Shown piece after piece: positions 8,301 to 20,571 of a stretch of 21,706 bases of DNA (within the stretch, counting starts at the first letter, position 1; each line of letters opens with the position of its first letter). The stretch spans positions 1 to 21,706 of the forward strand of contig NW_003140521.1 of the NCBI RefSeq assembly GCF_000003605.2, given 5' to 3'. A model generated the notes under the pieces. That model had not been told where the DNA came from, did no database searches, and was given only the letters and a program-made list of their open reading frames with translations. A program made the translations under genes and the position numbers. The DNA is from Saccoglossus kowalevskii (taxonomy: Eukaryota; Hemichordata; Enteropneusta; Harrimaniidae).

Positions 8301-9243
8301 GTTACCTGTGATATCATATTAACAAGTCCAATAGTTAAAAGTTCGAAAATGTGTATAAATGTTTCGTTAATTGGTGTTAAATTATCGTAGTGTTACTCAA
8401 AGTATGTAGAGGTCATAGGTCAGTTATAGGAGGTACATGTGAAAGCGATATCGTTTTTGAAACATTAAACAATCTGAAATAGCCGGCAATTCGGTAGAAT
8501 TTCAAATAATCGAAACAGCTGTGTGAATAGGTGATCGAGCAATGTTTAAAGTAAAGTACAAACTGGCGTGGTTAGTTCTTGCATGGGAGACTGCTTGAGT
8601 AAATGAGCTGTTGAGTTTATTTTTTTAGTTCCATCACGCATATCGAAAATATATAAGGCAACGTTCCTGCATTTCTTTCTTACTGTGATGTCGATCATTT
8701 ATAGTGGAAAATCGTAGAATTTTTGTAACTGTTTTAATTATTACAAAGTTTTCAAATTCCTTCTAAATTTCAAGAAACAAGTTGCTGAGCTGTCGGCACG
8801 TAGTGGGATTTACGCTGTTAACACTCCCGGCAAAGTTATTCAAAGTGATTGCAAAATTGTGCAAAGTTATTGCAAAGTTGGTAGATGGATTTGTATGTAT
8901 GACCTAAGTTGTTGGCATATGGAAACACGCAGTTGTATAGTCGAGAAATTTAATAAAAACCGATTGAAAGCTGCCTATAGATGTTCCCATGAGCTGAGGG
9001 TAAAATGTTAGAACACACCGTGCAAAGTTCGAAAAGCGAAGGAAATGTTGGCGGAGTTGCTTATATATTTAACCTAAGTCATTGTCATGACAGACCCGCA
9101 GTTAAATTTCGAAAACATTAAGTAAATGTTCCGAGAATGTCTCATATATAAGCAGATTATCACAACAGCAACCGTAAAATCGACAACCAACTGCAACAAA
9201 GTTGTAAAATGCTATTGCAAAGTTGGTAGTTTCATTCGAGATT
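8301..9243. repeat. Unit 8: 943-bp satellite monomer
   Basis: This is a full-length monomer. Its head resembles unit 2 (GATCGAGCAATG, TACAAACTGGCG). The tail is of the CAGCAACCGTAAAATCG type. It has private changes such as CGAAACAGCTG and CATGACAGACCCG. Confidence 0.95.
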
Positions 9244-10184
9244 GTTACCTGTGATATTATATTAACAAGTCCATTAGTTAAAAGTTCGAAAATGTGAATA
9301 AATGTTTCGTTAATTGGTGTTAAATTATCGTAGTGTTAATCAAAGTATGTAGAGGTCATAGGTCAATTATAGGAGGTGCCTGTGAAAGCGATATCGTTTT
9401 TGAAACATTAAAAAATCTGAAATAGCCGGCAATTCAGCTGAATTTCAAATAATCGATGCAGCTGTGTGGTTAGGTGATCCACAAATGTTTAAAGTAAAGC
9501 ACAAACGGGCGTGGTTAGTTCTTGCATGGGAGACTGCTTGAGTAAATGAGCTGTTGAGTTTATTTTTTTAGTTCCATCACGCATATCGAAAATATATAAG
9601 GCAACGTTCCTGCATTCTGTTTACTGTGATGTCGATCATTTATAGTGGAAAATCGTAGAATTTTTGTAACTGTTTTAATTATTACAAAGTTTTCAAATTC
9701 CTTCTAAATTTCAAGAACAAATTGCTGAGTTGTCGGCACGTAGTGGGATTTACGCTGTCACCACTCCGTGGAAAATTGTTCAAAGTGATTGCAAAGTTGT
9801 GCAAAGTTATTGAAAAGTTAGTAGATGTATTTGTATGTATGACCTAAGTTGTTAGCATATAGAAACGCGCAGTTGTAAAGTCGAGAAATTCAATAAAAGC
9901 CAATTGAAAGCAGTCTATAGATGTTCCCATGAGCTGAGGGTAAAATGTTAGAACACACCGTGCAAAGTTGGAAAAAGCGAAGGAAATGTTGGCGGAGTTG
10001 CTTATATATTTAACCTAAGTCATTGTCATGACAACCCCGCAGTTAAATTTCGAAAACATTAAGTAAATGTTCCGAGAATGTCTCATATATAAGCAGATTA
10101 TCACAACAGCAACCGTAAAATCGACAACCAACAGCAACAAAGTTGTAAAAAGCTATTGCAAAGTTGGTAGTTTCATTCGAGATT
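9244..10184. repeat. Unit 9: 941-bp satellite monomer
   Basis: This is a full-length monomer with the TTTTTTTAGTTCC T-tract variant. CCAAT is lost (GATCCACAAATG), and the perfect AATTCAGCTGAATT palindrome is present. The tail is again the CAGCAACCGTAAAATCG type. Confidence 0.95.
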
Positions 10185-11125
10185 GTTACCTGTGATATCA
10201 TATTAACAAGTCCAATAGTTAAAAGTTCGAAAATGTGAATAAATGTTTCGTTAATTGGTGTTAAATTATCGTAGTGTTACTCAAAGTATGTAGAGGTCAT
10301 AGGTCAGTTATAGGAGGTACATGTGAAAGCGATATCGTTTTGAAACATTACAAAATCTGAAATAGCCGGCAATTCGGCTGAATTTCAAATAATCGAAGCA
10401 CCTATTTGGTTAGGTGATCGACCAATGTTTAAAGTAAAGCACAAACGGGCGTGGTTAGTTCTTGCATGGGAGACTGCTTGAGTAAATGAGCTGTTGAGTT
10501 TATTTTTTTAGTTCCATCACGCATATCGAAAATATATAAGGCAACGTTCCTGCATTCTTTTTACTGTGATGTCGATCATTTATAGTGGAAAATCGTAGAA
10601 TTTTTGTAACTGTTTTAATTATTACAAAGTTTTCAAATTCCTTCTAAATTTCAAGAACAAGTTGCTGAGTTGTCGGCACGTAGTGGGATTTACGCTGTCA
10701 CCACTCCGTGGAAAATTGTTCAAAGTGATTGCAAAGTTGTGCAAAGTTATTGAAAAGTTAGTAGATGTATTTGTATGTATGACCTAAGTTGTTGGCATAT
10801 AGAAACGCGCAGTTGTAAAGTCGAGAAATTCAATAAAAGCCAATTGAAAGCAGTCTATAGATGTTCCCATGAGCTGAGGGTAAAATGTTAGAACACACCG
10901 TGCAAAGTGGAAAAAGCGAAGGAAAAGTTGCCGGAGTTTCTGTTATATTTAACGTAAGTCATTTTCATGACAACCCCGCAGTTAAATTTCGAAAACATTA
11001 AGTAAATGTTCCGAGAATGTCTTATATTTAAGCAGATTATCACCACAGCCTACCAAAAAATCGACAAGAAACTGCTTACAAAGTTGTAAAAAGCGATTGC
11101 AAAGTTGGTAGTTTCATTCGGGATT
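10185..11125. repeat. Unit 10: 941-bp satellite monomer
   Basis: This is a full-length monomer. The central part matches unit 9 closely (TGTCACCACTCCGTGG and following bases). The end switches to the CACCACAGCCTACC variant that dominates domain III, so the unit sits at a subfamily transition. Confidence 0.95.
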
Positions 11126-12068
11126 GTTACCTGTGATATCATATTAACAAGTCCAATAGTTAACAGTTTGAAAATGTGAATAAATGTTTCGCTAATTGGT
11201 GTTAAATTATCGTAGTGTTACTCAAAGTATGTAGAGGTCATAGGTCAATTATAGGAGGTACCTGTGAAAGCGATATCGTTTTTGAAACATTAAAAAATCA
11301 GAAATAGCCGGCAATTCGTGTGAATTTCAAATAATCGATGCAGCTGTGAGGTTAGGTGATCGACCAATGTTTAAAGTAAAGCACAAACGGGCGTGGTTAG
11401 TTCTTGCATGGGAGACTGCCTGAGTAAATGAGCTGTTGAGTTTATTTTTTTTGTTTCATCACGCATATCGAAAGAATATAAGGCAACGTTCCTGCATTCT
11501 TTCTTACTGTGATGTCGATCATTTATAGTGGGAAATCGTGGAATTATTGTAACTGTTTTAATTAATGGACAGTTTTCAAATTCCTTCTAATTTCAAGAAC
11601 AAGTTGCTGATCTGTCGGCACGTAGTGGGATTTACGCTGTTACTACTCCGTGCAAAGTTGTTCAAAGTGATTGCAAAGTTGTGCAAAGTTATTGAAATGT
11701 TAGTAGATGTATTTGTATGTATGACCTACGTTGTTGGCATATAGAAACGCGCAGTTGTAAAGTCGAAAAAATCAATAAAAGCCAATTGAAAGCAGTCTAT
11801 AGTTGTTCCCATGAGCTGAAGGTAAAATGTTAGAAAACACCGTGCAATGTTGGAATAAGCGAAGGAAATGTTGGCGGAGTCGCTTATATATTTAACCTAA
11901 GTCATTGTCATGACAACCCCGCAGTTAAATGTCGAAAACATTAAGTAAATGTTCCAAGAATGAATCATATATAAGCAGATTATCACCACAGCCTACCAAT
12001 AAATCGACAAGAAACTGCTTACAAAGTTGTAAAAAGCGATTGAAAAGTTGATAGTTTCATTCGGGATT
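11126..12068. repeat. Unit 11: 943-bp satellite monomer
   Basis: This is the first unit with the T-type marks GTGGGAAATCGTGG, AATGGACAG and GATCTGTCGG. Its TATATAAGG element is mutated (AAAGAATATAAGG), the only loss of that element among the 27 S blocks complete in the window. Confidence 0.95.
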
Positions 12069-13011
12069 GTTACCTGTGATATCATATTAACAAGTCCAAT
12101 AGTTAAAAGTTCGAAAATGTGAATAAATGTTTCGTTAATTGGTGTTAAATTATCGAAGTGTTAATCAAAGTATGTAGAGGTCATAGGTCAATTATAGGAG
12201 GTACCTGTGAAAGCGATATCGTTTTTGAAACATTACAAAATCTGAAATAGCCGGCAATTCAGCTGAATTTCAAATAATCGATGCAGCTGTGAGGTTAGGT
12301 CATCGACCAATGTTTAAAGTAAAGCACAAACGGGCGTGGTTAGTTCTTGCATAGGAGACTGCCTGAGTAAATGAGCTGTTGAGTTTATTTTTTTGTTTCA
12401 TCACGCATATCGAAAATATATAAGGCAACGTTCCTGCATTCTTTCTTACTGTGATGTCGATCATTTGTAGTGGGAAATCGTGGAATTATTGTAACTGTTT
12501 TAATTAATGGACAGTTTTCAAATTCCTTCTAATTTCAAGAACAAGTTGCTGATCTGTCGGCACGTAGTGGGATTTACGCTGTTACCACTCCGTGCAAAGT
12601 TGTTCAAAGTGATTACAAAGTTGTGCAAAGTTATTGAAAAGTTGGTAGATGTATTTGTATATATGATTTAAGTTGTTGGCATATAGAAACGCGCAGTTGT
12701 AAAGTCGAGAAATTCAATAAAAGCCAATTGAAAGCAGTCTATAGATGTTGCCATGAGCTGAGGGCAAAATGTTTGAAAACACCGTGCAAAGTTGGAAAAA
12801 AAACGATGGAAATGTTGGCGGAGTTGCTTATATATTTAACGTAAGTCATTTTCATGACAACCCCGCAGTTAAATTTCGAAAACATTAAGTAAATGTTCCG
12901 AGAATGTCTTATATATAAGCAGATTATCACCACAGCCTACAAAAAATCGACAAGAAACTGCTTACAAAGTTGTAAAAAGCGATTGCAAAGTTGGTAGTTT
13001 CATTCGGGATT
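12069..13011. repeat. Unit 12: 943-bp monomer, T subtype
   Basis: The T-subtype marks are GAGGTTAGG, GCATAGGAGACTGCC, TTTTTTTGTTTCATC, GTGGGAAATCG, AATGGACAG and GATCTGTCGG. It begins the strict alternation of subtypes. Confidence 0.95.
12908..12919. other. 12-bp palindrome CTTATATATAAG with TATA-like core
   Basis: This perfect palindrome in the tail of most units reads as a TATA-like element on either strand. Earlier units have variants (CTCATATATAAG in unit 1, CTTATATACAAG in units 2 and 3). It lies in the part lost from units 6 and 7. Confidence 0.55.
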
Positions 13012-13959
13012 GTTACCTGTGATATCATATTAACATGTCCAATAGTTAAAAGTTCGAAAATGTGAATAAGTGTTTCATTAATTGGTGTTAAATTATCGTA
13101 GTGTTACTCAAAGTATGTAGAGGTCATAGGTCAGTTATAGGAGGTACATGTGAAAGCGATATCGTTTTTGAAACATAACAAAATCTGAAATAGCCGGTAA
13201 TTCGGCTGAATTTCTAATAATCGATGCAGCTGTGTGGTTAGGTGATCGACCAATGTTTAAAGTAAAGTACAAACGGGCGTGGTTAGTTCTTGCATGGGAG
13301 ACTGCTTGAGTAAATGAGCTGTTGAGTTTATTTTTTTAGTTCCATCACGAATATCGAAAATATATAAGGCAACGTTCCTGCATTATTTTTACTGTGATGT
13401 AGATCATTTATAGTGGAAAATAGTAGACATTTTGTAACTGTTTTAATTAATACAACGTTTTCAAATTCCTTCTAGATTTCAAGAACAAGATGCTGAGCTG
13501 TCGGCACGTAGTGGGATGTACGCTGTTACCACTCCGTGCAAAGTTGTTCAAAGTGATTGCAAAGTTGTGCAAAGTTATTGAAAAGTTGGTAGATGTATTT
13601 GTATATATGACTTAAGTTGTTGGCATATAGAAACGCGCAGTTGTAAAGTCGAGAAATTCAATAAAAGCCAATTGAAAGCAGTCTATAGATGTTGCCATGA
13701 GGTGAGGGCAAAATGTTTGAAAACACCGTGCAAAGTTGGAAAAAAACGATGGAAATGTTGGCGGAGTTGCTTATATATTTAACGTAAGTCATTATCATGG
13801 CAACCCCGCAGTTAAATTTCGAAAACATTAAGTAAATGTTCCGATAATGTCTGTCTTATATATAAGCAGATTATCACAACAGCCAACGGAAAAATCGACA
13901 AGAAACTGCTTACAAAGTTGTAAAAAGCGATTGCAAAGTTGGTAGTTTCATTCGGGATT
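13012..13959. repeat. Unit 13: 948-bp monomer, A subtype
   Basis: The A-subtype marks are TTTTTTTAGTTCC, CACGAATATCG, TAATACAACG and GAGCTGTCGG. Private changes (AATAAGTGTTTCATTAATTGG, TTTCTAATAATCG, AATAGTAGACATT, CAAGATGCTGAGC) recur in unit 19. The extra length includes a 4-bp duplication, GTCTGTCTTAT, near 13850. Confidence 0.95.
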
Positions 13960-14902
13960 GTTACCTGTGATATCATATTAACAAGTCCAATAGTTAAAAT
14001 TTCGAAAATGGGAATAAATGTTTCGTTAATTGGTGTTAAATTATCGTAGTGTTACTCAAAGTATGTAGAGGTCATAGGTCAATTATAGGAGGTACCTGTG
14101 AAAGCGATATCGTTTTTGAAACATTAAAAAATCTGAAATAGCAGGCAATTCAGCTGAATTTCAAATAATCGATGCAGCTGTGAGGTTAGGTGATCGACCA
14201 ATGTTTAAAGTAAAGCACAAACGGGCGTGGTTAGTTCTTGCATAGGAGACTGCCTGAGTAAATGAGCTGTTGAGTTTATTTTTTTGTTTCATCACGCATA
14301 TCGAAAATATATAAGGCAACGTTCCTGCATTCTTTCTTACTGTGATGTCGATCATTTATAGTGGGAAATCGTGGAATTATTGTAACTGTTTTAATTAATG
14401 GACAGTTTTCAAATTCCTTCTAATTTCAAGAACAAGTTGCTGATCTGTCGGCACGTAGTGGGATGTACGCTGTTACCACTCCGTGCAAAGTTGTTCAAAG
14501 TGATTGCAAAGTTGTGCAAAGTTATTGAAAAGTTGGTAGATGTATTTGTATATATGGCCTAAGTTGTTGGCATGTAGAAACGCGCAGTTGTAAAGTCAAG
14601 AAATTCAATAAAAGCCAATTTAAAGCAGTCTATAGATGTTGCCATGAGGTGAGGGCAAAATGTTTGAAAACACTGTGCAAAGTTGCAAAAAAACGATGGA
14701 AATGTTGGCGGAGTTGCTAATATATTTAACGAAAGTCATTTTCATGACAACCCCGCAGTTAAATTTCGAAAACATTAAATAAATGTTCCGAGAATGTCTT
14801 ATATATAAGCAGATTATCACCACAGCCTACCAAAGAATCGACAAGAAACTGCTTACAAAGTTGTAAAAAGCGATTGCAAATTTGGAAGTTTCATTCGGGA
14901 TT
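13960..14902. repeat. Unit 14: 943-bp monomer, T subtype
   Basis: This is a T-subtype unit. Private marks AGCAGGCAATTCAG, ATGGCCTAAG, GGCATGTAGAAAC, AAGTCAAGAAATTC and CCAATTTAAAGC recur only in unit 18. The tail is of the CACCACAGCCTACC type. Confidence 0.95.
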
Positions 14903-15846
14903 GTTACCTGTGATATCATATTAACAAGTCCAATAGTTAAAAGTTCGAAAATGTGAATGAATGTTTCGTTAATTGGTGTTAAATCATCGTAGTGTCCAAA
15001 GTATTAGAGGTCATAGGTCAATTATAGGAGGTACATGTGAAAGGGATATCGTTTTTGAAACATAAACAAATCTGAAATAGCCGGCAATTCGGCTGAATTT
15101 CAAATAATCGATGCAGCCGTGTGGTTAGGTGATCGACCAATTTTTTAAAGTTAAGTACAAACGGGCGTGGTTAGTTCTTGCATGGGAGACTGCTTCAGTA
15201 AATGAGCTGTTGAGTTTATTTTTTTAGTTCCATCACGAATATCGAAAATATATAAGGCAACGTTCCTGCATTCTTTTTACTGTGATGTCGATCATTTATA
15301 GTGGAAAATCGTAGACATTTTGTAACTGTTTTAATTAATACAAAGTTTTCAAATTCCTTCTAGATTTCAAGAACAAGTTGCTGAGCTGTCGGCACGTAGT
15401 GGGATTTACGCTGTTAACACTCCCGGCAAAGTTATTCAAAGTGATTGCAAAATTGTGCAAAGTTATTGCAACGTTGGTAGATGTATTTGTATGTATGAAC
15501 TAAGTTTTTGGCATATAGAAACACGCAGTTGTAAAGTCGAGAAATTTAATAAAAACCGATTGAAAGCAGTCTATAGGTGTTGCCATGAGGTGAGGGCAAA
15601 ATGTTTGAAAACACCGTGCAAAGTTGGAAAAAACAAAGGAAATGTTGGCGGAGTTGCTTATATATTTAACGTAAGTCATTTTCATGGCAACCCCGCAGTT
15701 AAATTTCGAAAACATTAAGTAAATGTTCCGATAATGTCTGTCTTATATATAAGCAGATTATCACAACAGCCAACGGAAAAATCGACAAGAAACTGCTTAC
15801 AAAGTTGTAAAAAGCGATTGCAAAGTTGGTAGTTTCATTCGGGATT
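14903..15846. repeat. Unit 15: 944-bp monomer, A subtype
   Basis: This A-subtype unit has ATGAACTAAGTTTTTGGC, shared with unit 17. Its last 236 bp, from ACACCGTGC at 15611, read identically to the last 236 bp of unit 18, including the GTCTGTC duplication. Confidence 0.95.
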
Positions 15847-16790
15847 GTTACCTGTGATATCATATTAACAAGTCCAATAGTTAAAAGTTCGAAAATGTGA
15901 ATAAATGTTTCGTTAATTGGTGTTAAATTATCGTAGTGTTACTCAAAGTATGTAGAGGTCATAGGTCAGTTATAGGAGGTACATGTGAAAGCGATATCAT
16001 TTTTGAAAAATAACAAAATCTGAAATAGCCGGCAATTCGGCTGAATTTCCAATAATCGATGCAGCTGTGTGATTAGGTGATCGACCATTGTTTTTAAAGT
16101 AAAGCACAAACAGGCGTGGTTAGTTCTTGCAAGGGTGACTGCCTGAGTAAATGAGCTGTTGAGTTTATTTTTTTGTTTCATCACGCATATCGAAAATATA
16201 TAAGGCAACGTTCCTGCATTCTTTCTTACCGTGATGTCGATTATTTATAGTGGGAAATCGTGGAATTATTGTAACTGTTTTAATTAATGGACAGTTTTCA
16301 TATTCCTTCTAATTTCAAGAACAAGTTGCTGATCTGTCGGCACGTAGTGGGATTTACGCTGTTACCACTCCGTGCAAAGTTGTTCAAAGTGATTGCAAAG
16401 TTGTGCAAAGTTATTGCAAAGTTTGTAGATGTATTTGTATGTATGACCTAAGTTGTTGGCATATAGAAACGCGCAGTTGCAAAGTAGAGAAATTTAATAA
16501 AAGCCAATTGAAAGCAGCCTGGAGATGTTGCCATGAGGTGAGGGCAAAATGTTTGAAAACACCGTGCAATGTTGGAAAAAACGATGGAAATGTTGGCGGA
16601 GTTGTTTATATATTTAACGTAAGTCATTTTCATGACATCTCCGCAGTTAAATTTCGAAAACATTAAGTAAATGTTCCGAGAATGTCTTATATATAAGCAG
16701 ATTATCACCACAGCCTACCAGAAAATCGACAAGAAACTGCTTACAAAGTTGTAAAAAGAGATTGCAAAGTTGATAGTTTCATTCGGGATT
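15847..16790. repeat. Unit 16: 944-bp monomer, T subtype with A-like head
   Basis: The T-tract region, GTGGGAAATCG and GATCTGTCGG are T subtype. The early part (CAGTTATAGGAGGTACATG, AAATAACAAAATC) resembles A-subtype unit 13, so the unit is mosaic. CCAAT is mutated to CCATT. Confidence 0.93.
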
Positions 16791-17734
16791 GTTACCTGTG
16801 ATATCATATTAACAAGTCCAATAGTTAAAAGTTCGAAAATATGAATAAATGTTTCGTTAATTGGTGTTAAATTATCGTAGTGTTACTCAAAATATGTAGA
16901 GGTCATAGGTCAATTATAGGAGGTACGTGTGAAAGCGATATCGTTTTTGAAACATTAAAAAATCTGAAATAGCCGGCAAATTCGGCTGAATTTCGAATAA
17001 TCGATGCAGCTGTGTGGTTAGGTGATCGACCAATGTTTAAAGTAAAGTACAAACGGGCGTGGTTAGTTCTTGCATGAGAGACTGCTTGAGTATATGAGCT
17101 GTTGAGTTTATTTTTTTAGTTCCATCACGAATATCGGAAATATATAAGGCAACGTTCCTGCATTCTTTTTACTGTGATGTAGATCATTTATAGTGGAAAA
17201 TCGTAGAAATTTTGTAACTGTTTTAATTAATACAAAGTTTTCAAATTCCTTCTAGATTTCAAGAACAAGTTGCTGAGCTGTCGGCACGTAGTGGGATTTA
17301 CGCTGTTAACACTCCCGGCAAAGTTATTCAAAGTGATTGCAAAATTGTGCAAAGTTATTGCAAAGTTGGTAGATGGATTTGTATGTATGAACTAAGTTTT
17401 TGGCATATAGAAACACGCAGTTGTAAAGTCGAGAAATTTAATAAAAACCGATTGAAAGCAGTCTATAGATGTTCCCATGAGGTGAGGGTAAAATGTTAGA
17501 ACACACCGTGCAAAGTTGGCAAAAGCGAAGGAAATGTTGGCGGAGTTGCTTATATATTTAACGTAAGTCATTTTCATGACAACCCCGCAGCTAAATTTCG
17601 AAAACATTAAGTAAATGTTCCTAGAATGTCTTATATATAAGCAGATTATCACCACAGCCTACCAAAAAATCGACAAGGAACTTCTTACAAAGTTGTAAAA
17701 AGCGATTGCAAAGTTGGTAGTTTCATTCGGGATT
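16791..17734. repeat. Unit 17: 944-bp monomer, A subtype
   Basis: This A-subtype unit (CACGAATATCGG, AATACAAAG, GAGCTGTCGG) shares AACTAAGTTTTTGGC and AACACTCCCGGC with unit 15, two units upstream. Confidence 0.95.
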
Positions 17735-18681
17735 GTTACCTGTGATATCATATTAACAAGTCCAATAGTTAAAAGTTCGAAAATGTGAATAAATGTTTCG
17801 TTAATTGGTGTTAAATTATCGTAGTGTTACTCAAAGTATGTAGAGGTCATAGGTCAATTATAGGAGGTACCTGTGAAAGCGAAATCGTTTTTGAAACATT
17901 AAAAAATCTGAAATAGCAGGCAATTCAGCTGAATTTCAAATAATCGATGCAGCTGTGAGGTTAGGTGATCGACCAATGTTTAAAGTAAAGCACAAACGGG
18001 CGTGGTTAGTTCTTGCATAGGAGACTGCCTGAGTAAATGAGCTGTTGAGTTTATTTTTTTGTTTCATCACGCATATCGAAAATATATAAGGCAACGTTCC
18101 TGCATTCTTTCTTACTGTGATGTCGATCATTTATAGTGGGAAATCGTGGAATTATTGTAACTGTTTTAATTAATGGACAGTTTTCAAATTCCTTCTAGAT
18201 TTCAAGAACAAGTTGCTGATCTGTCGGCACGTAGTGGGATGTACGCTGCTACCACTCCGTGCAAAGTTGTTCAAAGTGATTGCAAAGTTGTGCAAAGTTA
18301 TTGAAAAGTTGGTAGATGTATTTGTATATATGGCCTAAGTTGTTGGCATGTAGAAACGCGCAGTTGTAAAGTCAAGAAATTCAATAAAAGCCAATTTAAA
18401 GCAGTCTATAGATGTTGCCATGAGGTGAGGGCAAAATGTTTGAAAACACCGTGCAAAGTTGGAAAAAACAAAGGAAATGTTGGCGGAGTTGCTTATATAT
18501 TTAACGTAAGTCATTTTCATGGCAACCCCGCAGTTAAATTTCGAAAACATTAAGTAAATGTTCCGATAATGTCTGTCTTATATATAAGCAGATTATCACA
18601 ACAGCCAACGGAAAAATCGACAAGAAACTGCTTACAAAGTTGTAAAAAGCGATTGCAAAGTTGGTAGTTTCATTCGGGATT
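17735..18681. repeat. Unit 18: 947-bp mosaic monomer, T subtype
   Basis: Most of the unit carries the private marks of unit 14, while the tail from about 18446 is identical to that of unit 15, including GTCTGTC. It is therefore a recombinant of two neighbouring copies. Confidence 0.95.
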
Positions 18682-19627
18682 GTTACCTGTGATATCATAT
18701 TAACAAGTCCAATAGTTAAAAGTTAGAAAATGTGAATAAGTGTTTCATTAATTGGTGTTAAATTATCGTAGTATTACTCAAAGTATGTAGAGGTCATAGG
18801 TCAGTTATAGGAGGTACATGTGAAAGCGATATCGTTTTTGAAACATAAAAAAATCTGAAATAGCCGGCAATTCGGCTGAATTTCTAATAATCGATGCAGC
18901 TGTGTGGTTAGGTGATCGACCAATGTTTAAAGTAAAGTACAAACGGGCGTGGTTAGTTCTTGCATGGGAGACTGCTTGAGTAAATGAGCTGTTGAGTTTA
19001 TTTTTTTAGTTCCATCACGAATATCGAAAATATATAAGGCAACGTTCCTGCATTCTTTTTACTGTGATGTAGATCATTTATAGTGGAAAATAGTAGACAT
19101 TTTGTAACTGTTTTAATTAATACAAAGTTTTCAAATTCCTTCTAGACTTCAAGAACAAGATGCTGAGCTGTCGGCACGTAGTGGGATGTACGCTGTTACC
19201 ACTCCGTGCAAAGTTGTTCAAAGTGATTGCAAAGTTGTGCAAAGTTATTGAAAAGTTGGTAGATATATTTGTATATATGACTTAAGTTGTTGGCATATAG
19301 AAACGCGCAGTTGTAAAGTCGAGAAATTCAATAAAAGCCAATTGAAAGCAGTCTATAGATGTTGCCATGAGGTGAGGGCAAAATGTTTGAAAACACCGTG
19401 CAAAGTTGGAAAAAAACGATGGAAATGTTGGCGGAGTTGCTTATATATTTAACGTAAGTCATTTTCATGACAACCCCGCAGTTGAATTTCGAAAACATTA
19501 AGTAAATGTTCCGAGAATGTCTTATATATAAGCAGATTATCACCACAGCCTACCAAAAAAAATCGACAAGAAACTGCTTACAAAGTTGTAAAAAGCGATT
19601 GCAAAGTTGGTAGTTTCATTCGGGATT
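18682..19627. repeat. Unit 19: 946-bp monomer, A subtype
   Basis: This is a near-copy of unit 13 through most of its length (AATAAGTGTTTCATTAATTGG, AATAGTAGACATT, CAAGATGCTGAGC). It ends with the CATGACAACC and CACCACAGCCTACC tail instead of unit 13's GTCTGTC tail. Confidence 0.95.
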
Positions 19628-20571
19628 GTTACCTGTGATATCATATTAACAAGTCCAATAGTTAAAAGTTCGAAAATGTGAATAAATGTTTCGTTAATTG
19701 GTGTTAAATTATCGTAGTGTTAATCAAAGTATGTAGAGGTCATAGGTCAATTATAGGAGGTACCTGTGAAAGCGATATCGTTTTTGAAACATTAAAAAAT
19801 CTGAAATAGCCGGCAATTCAGCTTAATTTCAAATAATCGATGCAGCTGTAAGGTTAGGTGATCGACAAATGTTTAAAGTAAAGCACAAACGGACGTGGTT
19901 AGTTCTTGCATAGGAGACTGCCTGAGTAAATGACCTGTTGAGTTTATTTTTTTTTGTTTCATCACGCATATCGAAAATATATAAGGCAACGTTCCTGCAT
20001 TTTTCTTACTGTGATGTCGATCATTTATAGTGGAAAATCGTGGAAATTTTGTAACTGTTTTAATTTATGGAAAGTTTTCAAATTCCTTCTAATTTTCAAG
20101 AACAAGTTGCTGAGCTGTCGGCACGTAGTGGGATTTACGCTGTCACCACTCCGTGCAAAATTGTTCAAAGTGATTGCAAAGTTGTGCAAAGTTATTGAAA
20201 AGTTAGTAGATGTATTTGTATTTATGACCTAAGTTGTTGGCATATAGAAACGCGCAGTTGTAAAGTCGAAAAATGCAATAAAAGCCAATTGAAAGCAGTC
20301 TATAGTTGTTCCCATGAGCTGCAGGTAAAATGTTAGAAAACACAGTGCAATGTTGGAATAAGCAAAGGAAATTTTGGCGGAGTTGCTTATATATTTAACG
20401 TAAGTCATTTTCATGACAACCCCGCAGTTAAATTTCGAAAACATTAAGTAAATGTTCCTAGAATGTCTTATATATAAGCAGATTATCACAACAGCCAACG
20501 GAAAAATCGACACGAAACTGCTTACAAAGTTGTAAAAAGCGATTGCAAAGTTGGTAGTTTCATTCGGGATT
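19628..20571. repeat. Unit 20: 944-bp monomer, T subtype
   Basis: The head is T subtype (CATAGGAGACTGCC, long T-tract followed by GTTTCATC). The central part (AATTTATGG, GAGCTGTCGG, TGTCACCACTCC) resembles units 3, 9 and 10. CCAAT is lost (CGACAAATG). Confidence 0.95.

Larger units (their letters stand above)
12069..20571. repeat. Dimeric higher-order repeat, ~1.89-kb period (units 12-20)
   Basis: Two subtypes alternate without exception over nine units by their T-tract flank (GTTTCATC in 12, 14, 16, 18, 20; AGTTCCATC in 13, 15, 17, 19). Linked marks follow in most units: CACGAATATCG is in all of the AGTTCC units, and GTGGGAAATCG with GATCTGTCGG is in 12, 14, 16 and 18. Same-subtype starts are 1887-1893 bp apart. 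Mixed units (16, 18, 20) show exchange between subtypes. Confidence 0.88.
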
